In this document: positions 1 through 6,320 of the stretch, piece by piece
Layout: every line of letters starts with the position of its first letter
How positions within the stretch are numbered: position 1 is the first letter of the stretch
Source: Polyangia bacterium
GTDB taxonomy: Bacteria; Myxococcota_A; Polyangia; Polyangiales; Polyangiaceae
NCBI GenBank assembly: GCA_030433055.1
Contig: JAUILJ010000327.1
Location: 1-8,087, forward strand
Direction of reading: 5' to 3'
DNA: 8,087 nucleotides
Notes under the pieces: generated by a model
What the model was told of the DNA's origin: nothing
The model's input: the letters and a program-made list of their open reading frames with translations, nothing else
Databases searched by the model: none
Translations under genes and position numbers: made by a program

Positions 1-67
1 AACCCGCAACCGACGCCGGACCCCAACTATGAGCTCCCCGAGCTCAGAGGCGTCAAGTGAGACGGCA

Positions 68-985
68 ATGCGCCAACTGACACCAGCCTTGATTTCAATC
101 GTCATGCTCAGCGCGAGTACGGCCCTAGCCGGTCCGGAAGAAGCCAAAGTGCACTTCGAACGCGGCGCCCAGGCTTACAAGGAGGCTCGCTATGAAGAGG
201 CCATCGAAGGCTTCAGCAAGGCCTACGCCGAAGACCCGAAGCCCATACTGCTCTACAACATTGCCCAGGCCTATGAGCGCTTGGGGGACACCGCCAACGC
301 GCTACGCGCGTACCGCGACTTCTTGCGTGAGGGGCCGAGCGACGAGGACCGAGAGGTCATCGACAAGCGCATCCATAACCTGGAGAAGCGGCTCCAGTCT
401 CGTGGGCTGCAGCAGCTGAGCGTCTTCGCCTCGCCGACAGGTGCGCGCGTCTTCGTGGACGGCAAGCAAGTGGGTGAGGCACCGTGGACTGGAGAGCTGG
501 CACCGGGCAGGCATCGTATCCGCGTGGAACATGAAGGCTATGGCACCTACGAGCGCGAGCTGCTGCTTGGCCCCGACCGAGCGCAAGACATGGATGTAAC
601 CCTCAAGGCGGACGGCGCGGTCTCACCCACCCCAGCGCCAGGGCCACAAGCCGACACCGGCACGGAACCCACCATCTCGGTCTGGACCTGGACCGCGCTC
701 GGTGTCACGACCGCGGCGCTCGCCACCTCAGTGGTGTTCGAACTCTCGCGTCAGGGCGCGGAGAGCGACGCCGAAGACGCGAGCACACAGCTCGCCTACC
801 AAGACGCCTACTCGAGCATGGAGAGCCGCCAGACGGCTTCGAGGATCTTTCTGGGCCTGGGTGCGGTCGCGGCCGTCGCGAGCGGGGTGTTGCTGTACCT
901 GGACTTGAACCGCGACAGCGACACGAAGGTGGGCTTCGCATGCGCACCCGGTCAGTGCGGGGCATTTGCCGGAGGGCGCTTCTGA
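68..985 (+). CDS. Exported TPR-PEGA domain protein
   Basis: Predicted envelope protein of 305 residues; no enzymatic function is apparent. Residues 1-21 form a signal peptide (short basic start, hydrophobic core, cleavage near ALA-GP). Residues 24-92 contain two TPR-like helix pairs, typical of protein-protein contact. Residues 116-180 match a PEGA domain (SPTGARVFVDG, then APGRHRIRVEHEGY), a beta-sandwich common in surface proteins of myxobacteria. A Pro/Thr-rich spacer (184-202) leads to two hydrophobic segments (about 203-224 and 258-280), probably membrane-spanning, and a short tail ending GGRF. The start at 68 is preferred over the in-frame ATG at 29 because it places the signal peptide at the N-terminus; neither has a strong ribosome binding site. 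Its stop overlaps the start of the next gene, so the two are probably translated together. Family and architecture are clear; the specific role is unknown. Confidence 0.85.
   Translation: MRQLTPALISIVMLSASTALAGPEEAKVHFERGAQAYKEARYEEAIEGFSKAYAEDPKPILLYNIAQAYERLGDTANALRAYRDFLREGPSDEDREVIDKRIHNLEKRLQSRGLQQLSVFASPTGARVFVDGKQVGEAPWTGELAPGRHRIRVEHEGYGTYERELLLGPDRAQDMDVTLKADGAVSPTPAPGPQADTGTEPTISVWTWTALGVTTAALATSVVFELSRQGAESDAEDASTQLAYQDAYSSMESRQTASRIFLGLGAVAAVASGVLLYLDLNRDSDTKVGFACAPGQCGAFAGGRF
971..975 (+). promoter_or_regulatory. Ribosome binding site fixing the lipoprotein start
   Basis: GGAGG lies 9 nt upstream of the ATG at 985, inside the end of the preceding gene. It supports 985 rather than the in-frame ATG at 940, which would put a basic 15-residue extension before the lipoprotein signal peptide. 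Confidence 0.7.
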
Positions 986-3612
986 TGTTCCACGGGTCGA
1001 CCAAAGACTGGGCGCTCCTCGCAGTCGGGCTGGTGCTCCTCTGCGCGTGCTCTTCCAACCTGGACCCCGATGGCGCGGGATATCCCTGCGACGCAAACCA
1101 GGAGTGTGCCCCTGGTTTCAGCTGTAGCGCCGACAATCGCTGCGTGCGCGAGGGACTCAGCGGTGGCGCTGGGGGTTCCGCGGGGAGTGGGGCGAGCGGA
1201 GGCACCGAGAGTGGCGGCGCCGGTGGTGTCGCCGGGAGCGCGGGAAGCGGCGGCGTGGCGGGGAGCGCCGGTGAGGCCGGGAGCGCGGGCACCGGTGGGT
1301 GCCCCGACAACCAGCGGCGGTGTGGCGATGAGTGCGTGAACACGCAGCTCAACCCGGACCACTGCGGGGCCTGCGATACGCCGTGCACCGCTCCGCCCGG
1401 CGCGATCCCCACCTGCGCCCAGGGGCGCTGCGACTTCAGCTGCGAGGCGGGGTTGACTCGCTGCGGTGACGAGTGCGTTGACTTGAAGGCGGACCCCGAC
1501 AACTGCAACGCATGCGGTTCCATTTGCCCCGCGGTAACGGGCGGCGAACCCGCTTGCGTCGCAGGAGTGTGCGGGAGCAACTGCGGTAGCGGTCGCACCG
1601 AGTGCAGCGGCTCATGTGTCGACACCAGCTCGGACCCGGAGAACTGCGGCGGTTGCGCGACCCAATGCTCCGCCGCGCAGGTCTGCGGGCCCCAAGGCTG
1701 CGTGGATGATTGCCCCACGGGCTACACACAGTGCGGTCAGTCCTGCGTGGACATCGACACCAACGCGGGTCACTGCGGGGGCTGCAACCAGGCGTGCAAC
1801 GCGCCGAACCATGCGGAAGCAGTCTGTAGCGGAAAGACCTGCGACTTCCAGTGCCTCTCTGGTTTCGAGCCGTGCAACGGGGGCTGCGTCGACACCGACG
1901 ACGACCCGAACAACTGCGGCGCCTGCGGCAACAGCTGTGTCAAGCCGGCTCACGGTAGTGCATCCTGCAGTCAGGCGCAGTGCGGCTTCTCTTGCGACCC
2001 AGGCTATGTGCGGTGTGGGAATGCGTGTATCGCGATCGACAGCGACCCGCAGCACTGTGGTGGCTGTGGCGTGGCCTGCGACGCTGGCGAGGTCTGTTCT
2101 GCAGGGAAATGCACGGACACTTGCCCCGGCGGCACCAAGGACTGCGGCGGGCAGTGCACCAACACCGCGAGTGATCCCGGCAACTGCGCCGGATGCGGTG
2201 TCGCGTGCCCCGAGCCTGCTCACGGCACCGCGGTGTGCTCCGACAGCATGTGCACCTTCGACTGTGAAGGCGGCTACAGCCGCTGCGGAGGACAATGCCG
2301 CGCGCTGGACAGTGACGTCGACAACTGCGGGAGTTGCGGCAACCGCTGCACGGCGCCACCTGGAGCGAGCGCTCTATGCAGTGGCGGGAGCTGCGACTTC
2401 CAGTGCGGCCCTGGCCTCACCGAGTGCAACGGCAAGTGCGTGAACCTGAACACGAACAAGCTGTTCTGCGGGTCGTGTAGCAACGCCTGTGAAACGGACC
2501 AGGTGTGCCTGAGCGGCTCCTGCGAGACGGACTGCACTGCGCCGACCACCGATTGCGATGGCTCCTGCGTCAACACGACCAGCGACCCGGCCCACTGCGG
2601 TGGTTGTAACATCGAGTGCACCGCGCCAGCCTTCGGCACGCCGACGTGTGACACCGGAAGCTGCGACTTCAGCTGCGGCCCAGGCTACGTGCGCTGCGCG
2701 GACAAGTGCGTCCCCGCCCAGGGCGACCCGGACAACTGTGGCGCGTGCGACAACGTGTGCCCCAGCGTCAGCCACGGCTCACGGATCTGTCAGAGCGGGG
2801 CGTGCGGGGTGGCCTGCGACTCGGGTTACAGCCAGTGCGGCAGCAGCTGCGTGAGCCTGAACAGCGATCCCGCCAACTGCGGAAGCTGCGGCAACCAGTG
2901 CGGGAGCGGCATGGTGTGCGTCTCCGGGATGTGCAAGATGGACTGCCCTGGCGGTCGCACGGACTGCGGCGGGGAGTGCGTCGACACCAGCAGCAATCCG
3001 GACAACTGTAACACCTGCGGAAACTCATGCGCGGAACCGATCTCGGGTGACGAGAGCGGTGAACCGGTTTGCGCCGGTAGCACGTGTAGCCTGAGCTGCG
3101 GTGCAGCGACGCCGGACCTGTGCAGCTTCGGCAGCGGCATGGGCTGCGTCGACAAGCAAACCGACCCGGGCGCCTGCGGCGACTGCAGCACGCGCTGCGG
3201 AGAAGGTGAGCGCTGCGTCAGCGGGAGCTGCCAGGCGGACGCCTGCGCTCCCGGTCTCGTGAAGTGTGGCGGTGTGTGCGTGGATCGAAACACCGACAAC
3301 GGTAATTGCGGCAGCTGCAACAGCGGCTGCGGACTCCTCGGCTTGGGAAGTCGCTGCCAAGCCGGGAGCTGCAAGTTCTCCTGCTCCAGCGGCAAAACCG
3401 ATTGTGGTGGGGACTGTGTGGATGTGATGCAAAGCAATCAACACTGTGGGGCCTGTGGAAATCGCTGCGACAGCGGCGAAGTCTGCAGCGCAGGAACCTG
3501 TAGACCTTTCCAGTACGCGAGCGGCTGCTGGGAGTGCGGCGGCGCGAATCCGACGTGCTGCGTGCTGGGCTCGAGCCTGCTCTGCCTGCCGCAGGGGGTG
3601 CCATGCCCGTGA
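985..3612 (+). CDS. Giant cysteine-rich lipoprotein with 16 Stig1-like repeats
   Basis: Predicted outer-membrane lipoprotein, 875 residues, probably surface exposed or periplasmic. Residues 1-22 are a lipoprotein signal peptide with lipobox L-C-A-C; Cys22 would be lipidated, and Ser23 at +2 does not signal inner-membrane retention. Cys35, 41, 47 and 53 form an evenly spaced four-Cys module. Residues 59-105 are a Gly/Ser/Ala linker. From residue 111, 16 tandem units follow with spacing C-x3-C-x9-C-x2-C-x3-C-x5or9-C-x4-C-x3-C and the core DPxNCGxCGxxC. This resembles the plant Stig1 (PF04885) signature from memory. Residues 848-874 form a cap with six cysteines including a CC pair. By hand count the mature protein has 138 cysteines besides the lipidated one, an even number that would allow full disulfide pairing. 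There are no catalytic motifs. A structural, adhesive or binding role is inference. The start at 985 overlaps the upstream stop (TGATG). Confidence 0.85.
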   Translation: MFHGSTKDWALLAVGLVLLCACSSNLDPDGAGYPCDANQECAPGFSCSADNRCVREGLSGGAGGSAGSGASGGTESGGAGGVAGSAGSGGVAGSAGEAGSAGTGGCPDNQRRCGDECVNTQLNPDHCGACDTPCTAPPGAIPTCAQGRCDFSCEAGLTRCGDECVDLKADPDNCNACGSICPAVTGGEPACVAGVCGSNCGSGRTECSGSCVDTSSDPENCGGCATQCSAAQVCGPQGCVDDCPTGYTQCGQSCVDIDTNAGHCGGCNQACNAPNHAEAVCSGKTCDFQCLSGFEPCNGGCVDTDDDPNNCGACGNSCVKPAHGSASCSQAQCGFSCDPGYVRCGNACIAIDSDPQHCGGCGVACDAGEVCSAGKCTDTCPGGTKDCGGQCTNTASDPGNCAGCGVACPEPAHGTAVCSDSMCTFDCEGGYSRCGGQCRALDSDVDNCGSCGNRCTAPPGASALCSGGSCDFQCGPGLTECNGKCVNLNTNKLFCGSCSNACETDQVCLSGSCETDCTAPTTDCDGSCVNTTSDPAHCGGCNIECTAPAFGTPTCDTGSCDFSCGPGYVRCADKCVPAQGDPDNCGACDNVCPSVSHGSRICQSGACGVACDSGYSQCGSSCVSLNSDPANCGSCGNQCGSGMVCVSGMCKMDCPGGRTDCGGECVDTSSNPDNCNTCGNSCAEPISGDESGEPVCAGSTCSLSCGAATPDLCSFGSGMGCVDKQTDPGACGDCSTRCGEGERCVSGSCQADACAPGLVKCGGVCVDRNTDNGNCGSCNSGCGLLGLGSRCQAGSCKFSCSSGKTDCGGDCVDVMQSNQHCGACGNRCDSGEVCSAGTCRPFQYASGCWECGGANPTCCVLGSSLLCLPQGVPCP
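1159..1299 (+). repeat. Gly/Ser/Ala low-complexity linker
   Basis: This 47-codon stretch inside the lipoprotein gene encodes almost only Gly, Ala and Ser with a few Val, Glu and Thr, in irregular GSAG/GGVAG-like steps. It separates the N-terminal four-Cys module from the Stig1-like array. Such linkers are common after the lipobox of myxobacterial surface lipoproteins and probably act as a flexible tether. Confidence 0.8.
1315..3501 (+). repeat. Tandem array of 16 Stig1-like cysteine repeats
   Basis: In-frame coding repeats begin at 1315, 1456, 1597, 1726, 1867, 2008, 2137, 2278, 2419, 2548, 2689, 2830, 2959, 3112, 3259 and 3397. Each full unit has eight cysteines; the last has seven before the cap begins. 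Two classes differ by exactly four residues in the loop between the fifth and sixth cysteines: long (47 aa, x9 loop) and short (43 aa, x5 loop). Units 1-12 run long-long-short four times, giving 411-bp super-repeats at 1315-1725, 1726-2136, 2137-2547 and 2548-2958. Units 13-16 are 51, 49, 46 residues and a terminal short unit, so the period is lost there. The repeats have diverged in sequence but kept length and cysteine positions. Confidence 0.9.
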
Positions 3613-3665
3613 GTGCCTGGCGCCACCGCTTGACGACTTGGGCCGCAAAGCAGTCCAATCGAGGC

Positions 3666-4286
3666 ATGGGCATCGACGAACGTCGGGAACGGGAGCGGGC
3701 TGCGCGCCGCAGCGCCATCCTCAAGGCCGGCTGGGAAGTCGCCGAAGAGCAAGGCTGGGCGCGCTTCTCGGTGGAGAAGGTCGCAGCCAAGGCGGAGCTC
3801 GGGCGCGCGACCATCTACGGCTACTTCGAGTCCCTCGAGATGCTGGTGCTGAGCCTCGCGGCGGAGGCCATCGACGAGCTCACGGAACGGGTCGCACAAG
3901 CGCCCGGGCTGAGCGAAGCACTGGACGTGCCGGTGCGGCTGGCTCAACAGCGCCCTTCGGCGTTCGCGTTGCTGTTCCCTGAGTCAGAGAACGCACGCAA
4001 GCTGTTTCTGAGCCCGCACCTCGAGGAGCTGCGGGCCGACGCGCTCGAAGTGATCGGGCGCTTGAAGAAGCTCGCGTCGCGCTCCGGTGCCAATCTCCCC
4101 GAGGATTCAAAGAGCGCCGCGGCCTTCATCTCTGGAATATCCATCGCGGGGGCGATGGTGCCGGAGCTGAAGAACAGCACCACGATGCGGCGCAAGTGGC
4201 AGGAGTTCTGCCTCGGTGTGATTCGAGCCCAGGCGGAAGAAGCGCCTCCAGATCCCGAGGCGCCCGCGGGCTCCGAGGCCAGCTAG
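3666..4286 (+). CDS. TetR/AcrR family transcriptional regulator
   Basis: Predicted DNA-binding repressor of 206 residues. The N-terminus (MGIDERREREREAARR-like charged helix, residues 1-20) and the helix-turn-helix at about 34-56 (FSVEKVAAKAELGRATIYGYF) are typical of TetR proteins. Residues 60-190 are an all-helical ligand-binding and dimerisation part without a recognisable ligand signature; the tail (191-206) is Pro/Glu/Ala rich. The ATG at 3666 is chosen because the protein then begins like family members, although GAGG sits only 1 nt before it. An alternative ATG at 3603, behind AGGGGG, overlaps the lipoprotein stop and would add 21 residues that do not look like a TetR N-terminus. It lies 53 nt after the lipoprotein gene on the same strand and converges with another TetR gene. 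Its target is not evident. Confidence 0.85.
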   Translation: MGIDERRERERAARRSAILKAGWEVAEEQGWARFSVEKVAAKAELGRATIYGYFESLEMLVLSLAAEAIDELTERVAQAPGLSEALDVPVRLAQQRPSAFALLFPESENARKLFLSPHLEELRADALEVIGRLKKLASRSGANLPEDSKSAAAFISGISIAGAMVPELKNSTTMRRKWQEFCLGVIRAQAEEAPPDPEAPAGSEAS

Positions 4287-4380
4287 CGCTCTCACGGGAC
4301 AGCGCAGGCTCACCCCGGATCGCTGTCGTCAGCTGCGGCAGTGGCCTCGACAGAGTTCGGGGGTGAGACGCACTGGGCAC

Positions 4381-4407
4381 CCGACGGGCTCAGCTGAAGC
4401 CCGTCGG
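4381..4407. terminator. Perfect 10-bp inverted repeat, putative bidirectional terminator
   Basis: The arms CCGACGGGCT (4381-4390) and AGCCCGTCGG (4398-4407) are exact reverse complements around a 7-nt loop. The stem is G+C-rich and lies 94 bp after the stop of the + strand TetR gene. There is no U-run on either side (only TTCC on the + strand), so it is not a classical intrinsic terminator. In a high-G+C myxobacterium a strong stem between convergent genes could still end or stabilise transcripts. Confidence 0.5.
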
Positions 4408-4585
4408 TTCCGGAAGCTGCGTTGGCGACCCGCACAGCACTGATCCGACGAAAACGGATACCCAGAGACTCAGCAACTGGACGCGTTGCCGTGGCGGCGG
4501 CTAACTGGTAGTAGCCTCGGTGTGGGGGATCGCTCACTGATCGAACGGTCGCGCGCGCCGGGCGCCGATGCAAACCATCTCCCGG

Positions 4586-4607
4586 GTTGTTGCCCCGAGG
4601 CAACGAC
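4586..4607 (-). terminator. Imperfect hairpin just after the minus-strand TetR gene
   Basis: GTTGTTGCC (4586-4594) and GGCAACGAC (4599-4607) pair over nine positions with one mismatch (G-U wobble in a + strand transcript) around a 4-nt loop. The six inner pairs are perfect. It begins 13 nt beyond the stop codon of the minus-strand regulator, a usual place for a terminator, but no U-run follows. Confidence 0.35.
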
Positions 4608-4620
4608 TGACGCGCTGGTG

Positions 4621-5223
4621 CTACTGAGAGGCTTGGGACAGCGCTTGCCAGACCAGCCGCGACAGCAGGCTGAGCAACTGCTCTTGAGTCGCCAGCGCGT
4701 CCCCACTGAACGGATCGCGTCCGGTCCAACCTTGGAGCAAGGGCGCGCTGATCACGTAGCCACCCAACATGTGATGGAACGCGAGGACCATGTTGGCGGC
4801 CATGTTGGGCTCGCCCACCGTGGTCTCCACCGAGCGACTGAGCATGGGCGACATCCGCGCGATCACGCTCGCCAGCTCTTCGCCGCCTGCCAGCGTGGCG
4901 TGCTCGAGGATGCGTGGGTAGTTCGGGTGCGTCACGTACAGGCGGAACATGCGCAGCACGTTGCTCTCGGCCTCGGCGACGTTGGTCGGCGGTACGACGA
5001 GCTCTTGCAGCGCCTCGGCGAAGGGCAGCAACAAGCGGTCGAGCACCGCCTCGTACAGCGCCTGCTTCGAAGCGAAGTGCTTGTACAGAGACGGCGTTCG
5101 AATACCGACGCCGTCAGCGATGTCACTGAGGGACGCGGCGCGATAGCCACGGATGGCAAACTCTTGCTCCGCAACATCCAGGATGCGGATGCGCGTAGGG
5201 ACTCGATCACTCGTCGGGGACAC
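4621..5223 (-). CDS. TetR/AcrR family regulator, probable repressor of the divergent SDR operon
   Basis: Predicted DNA-binding repressor of 200 residues. Residues 8-27 form the usual first helix (RIRILDVAEQEFAIRGY) and about 31-56 the helix-turn-helix (SLSDIADGVGIRTPSLYKHF), a strong TetR_N match with the typical T-x-SLYKHF recognition helix. Residues 58-195 are the helical effector and dimer domain, with hydrophobic stretches around 141-162 that could line a pocket. The start is taken as GTG at 5223: the open frame continues upstream to 5436 but would run into the divergent gene and add about 70 residues unlike the family. A purine patch (GAAGAC) lies upstream of the GTG. Divergence from the SDR gene by only 32 bp is the classic layout for a local repressor, so control of the SDR-DUF1214-sulfotransferase operon and of itself is likely, by inference. 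Confidence 0.85.
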   Translation of the reverse strand: MSPTSDRVPTRIRILDVAEQEFAIRGYRAASLSDIADGVGIRTPSLYKHFASKQALYEAVLDRLLLPFAEALQELVVPPTNVAEAESNVLRMFRLYVTHPNYPRILEHATLAGGEELASVIARMSPMLSRSVETTVGEPNMAANMVLAFHHMLGGYVISAPLLQGWTGRDPFSGDALATQEQLLSLLSRLVWQALSQASQ

Positions 5224-5255
5224 GCTGTCTTCATGAGTATCACGGAGCGAGCCAG
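5224..5255. promoter_or_regulatory. Compact divergent control region
   Basis: Only 32 bp separate the GTG start of the minus-strand TetR gene from the GTG start of the SDR gene. The two promoters must therefore overlap the coding starts or each other, so one bound repressor could block both. Within it, TCATGA (5231-5236) is a 6-bp palindrome, but its flanks do not extend it. I find no long operator-like inverted repeat and no convincing -35/-10 pair, so no operator is assigned. Confidence 0.5.
5244..5247 (+). promoter_or_regulatory. Ribosome binding site supporting a GTG start
   Basis: GGAG lies 8 nt before the GTG at 5256. This decides the start of the SDR gene over the next in-frame ATG at 5391, which has no comparable site and would remove 45 residues. 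Confidence 0.6.
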
Positions 5256-6308
5256 GTGCTAAAGCCGAGTCACACAAACCCAGTTTCCGCGACGCTGGCC
5301 GGCTTGGCCCAACGCATCCCCGGGGTCCGCTCGCTGCTTGGAACGTCTCTGGGATCCCAGCCGACCGAACTCGCTGCGCTGACCCGGCGTATGCGAGAGA
5401 TCCTCGACGATCCGGAGGCTCGTCAGTCGCTCGCACCCAGCTTTCGCGGGGAAAGCTTGGTTACGGGGGCAACCAGCGGCCTCGGTCAAGCGGTCGCAAC
5501 CCAGCTCGCGGACGCTGGGGCTTCCCTCTGGCTGCCCACCCGGGGCGGCCGCACACCGGCATCCCTCCATCAGAGCGCACAGGTTTTCCCGGTAGATTTT
5601 GCGGACTTGACCACGCTGCCTTCGGTGGTCGATTGGCTCGAGCCTCGATCGCTGGACCTGGTGGTGCTCAACGCGGGCGTGATGACTCGTGAGAGCCGTC
5701 CGACCAAGCAAGGCCTCGAGTCGATGTTCGGGGTGAACTATCTGGCAACTTTCGCCTTTCTGCGCCAGCTCCTCGCCTCGGAGCGCCTCCGCCCGGGCAA
5801 GCAGACTCGGGTCGTACTCGTGTCCTCGGAAGCTCACCGCAGCGCTGCTCCCGTCGACCTGTCTCGTCTTGGAGCTTGGGTGGACTTCGGCATGGCTCAC
5901 GGTATGCGGCAGTACGCGCACAGCAAGCTGCTGATCTGTACCTTCGCCGCGGAGCTCGCGAGGCGCCTCGATCCCAGCGCCGTCTCGATCTGGGCGGTTT
6001 GCCCTGGCCCGGTAAACTCCCGGATAGCGCGCGAGGCCCCCGCAGCCGTACGCCCGCTGCTGGACCTGGTCATGCGCCTGGGCTTTCGCTCCCCAGAAGC
6101 AGCGGCGCTCCCGCTGGTCGCCTTGGGCACTCACCCGACCTTTGCAGGTGAAACGGGGCGGTATTTCCACGTGGAAGAATGCAAGCCGATGTCAGAACGG
6201 GCGCTGGACCCCGAAGCCGGGCGAGGCCTGTGGGACGCCACCGAAAGCCTACTCCGGCGCCTCGACGCAGCGGTGGAGCCACCGGCCGCGATTTACCTAC
6301 GCCCCTGA
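5256..6308 (+). CDS. Short-chain dehydrogenase/reductase, retinol-dehydrogenase-like
   Basis: NAD(P)-dependent oxidoreductase of 350 residues, acting on an alcohol/ketone pair of unknown substrate. The Rossmann glycine motif is T70-G-A-T-S-G-L-G77. R96 after the second strand could favour NADP. D114 ends the third strand and LNAG (138-141) is the NNAG equivalent. VN at 160-161 is followed by catalytic Ser190/Ser191 (VLVSSEAH) and Y220-A-H-S-K224. CPGPV (249-253) is the usual loop after the sixth strand. The VSSEAH and YAHSK context resembles retinol dehydrogenase/WW-oxidoreductase-type SDRs. About 65 residues precede the Rossmann fold, longer than usual; they look helical and carry no signal peptide. 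The GTG start is supported by GGAG at 8 nt. It is the first gene of an operon, 12 nt before the DUF1214 gene, and divergent from a TetR gene that probably represses it. Confidence 0.88.
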   Translation: MLKPSHTNPVSATLAGLAQRIPGVRSLLGTSLGSQPTELAALTRRMREILDDPEARQSLAPSFRGESLVTGATSGLGQAVATQLADAGASLWLPTRGGRTPASLHQSAQVFPVDFADLTTLPSVVDWLEPRSLDLVVLNAGVMTRESRPTKQGLESMFGVNYLATFAFLRQLLASERLRPGKQTRVVLVSSEAHRSAAPVDLSRLGAWVDFGMAHGMRQYAHSKLLICTFAAELARRLDPSAVSIWAVCPGPVNSRIAREAPAAVRPLLDLVMRLGFRSPEAAALPLVALGTHPTFAGETGRYFHVEECKPMSERALDPEAGRGLWDATESLLRRLDAAVEPPAAIYLRP

Positions 6309-6320
6309 AGGAGACCCACG

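Larger units (their letters stand above)
4287..4620. other. Intergenic region between two convergent regulator genes
   Basis: This 334-bp gap separates the 3' ends of two TetR genes. Open frames cross it on both strands (for example on the minus strand from 4729 to 4310), but their translations are Arg/Pro/Ser-rich, lack recognisable domains and look like chance frames in G+C-rich DNA. I see no tRNA or other RNA gene. The supportable content is two inverted repeats, listed separately, consistent with transcript ends of the converging genes. Confidence 0.6.

Noticed and set aside
29..67. Upstream in-frame ATG at 29 as the start of the TPR-PEGA gene
   Set aside because: It would bury the signal peptide behind 13 polar residues and has no ribosome binding site; the ATG at 68 gives a normal exported N-terminus.
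1315..3501. CRISPR array or non-coding tandem repeat
   Set aside because: The repeats are 129-141 bp, in frame, diverged in sequence and conserved as cysteine patterns in one long reading frame.
985..3612. EGF-like repeats, or the 'tryptophan synthase alpha chain' label that I recall being attached to similar myxobacterial proteins
   Set aside because: The cysteine spacing and DPxNCGxCG core fit Stig1-like repeats better than EGF, and nothing resembles a TIM-barrel tryptophan synthase.
705..3648. Long open frames antisense to, or shifted within, the cysteine-rich gene (for example minus 705-1718, minus 1612-2295, plus 1616-2443)
   Set aside because: They mirror the repetitive G+C-rich codons of the real gene, have no domains, and yield Ala/Arg/Pro/Ser-rich low-complexity protein.
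4499..4516. Short inverted repeat GGCTA/TAGCC
   Set aside because: Five base pairs with an 8-nt loop are expected by chance in this composition.
4287..4620. tRNA or integron attC site suggested by the inverted repeats
   Set aside because: No cloverleaf, no T-loop sequence in the right position, and no integrase or core sites nearby.
4310..4729. Minus-strand open frame across the gap between the TetR genes
   Set aside because: It overlaps the 3' end of the minus-strand TetR gene in another frame, has no recognisable domain and spans two hairpins.
4486..5262. 258-codon plus-strand open frame opposite the second TetR gene
   Set aside because: It is the antisense shadow of a clear TetR protein; its translation is rich in His, Arg and Gln with no motif.
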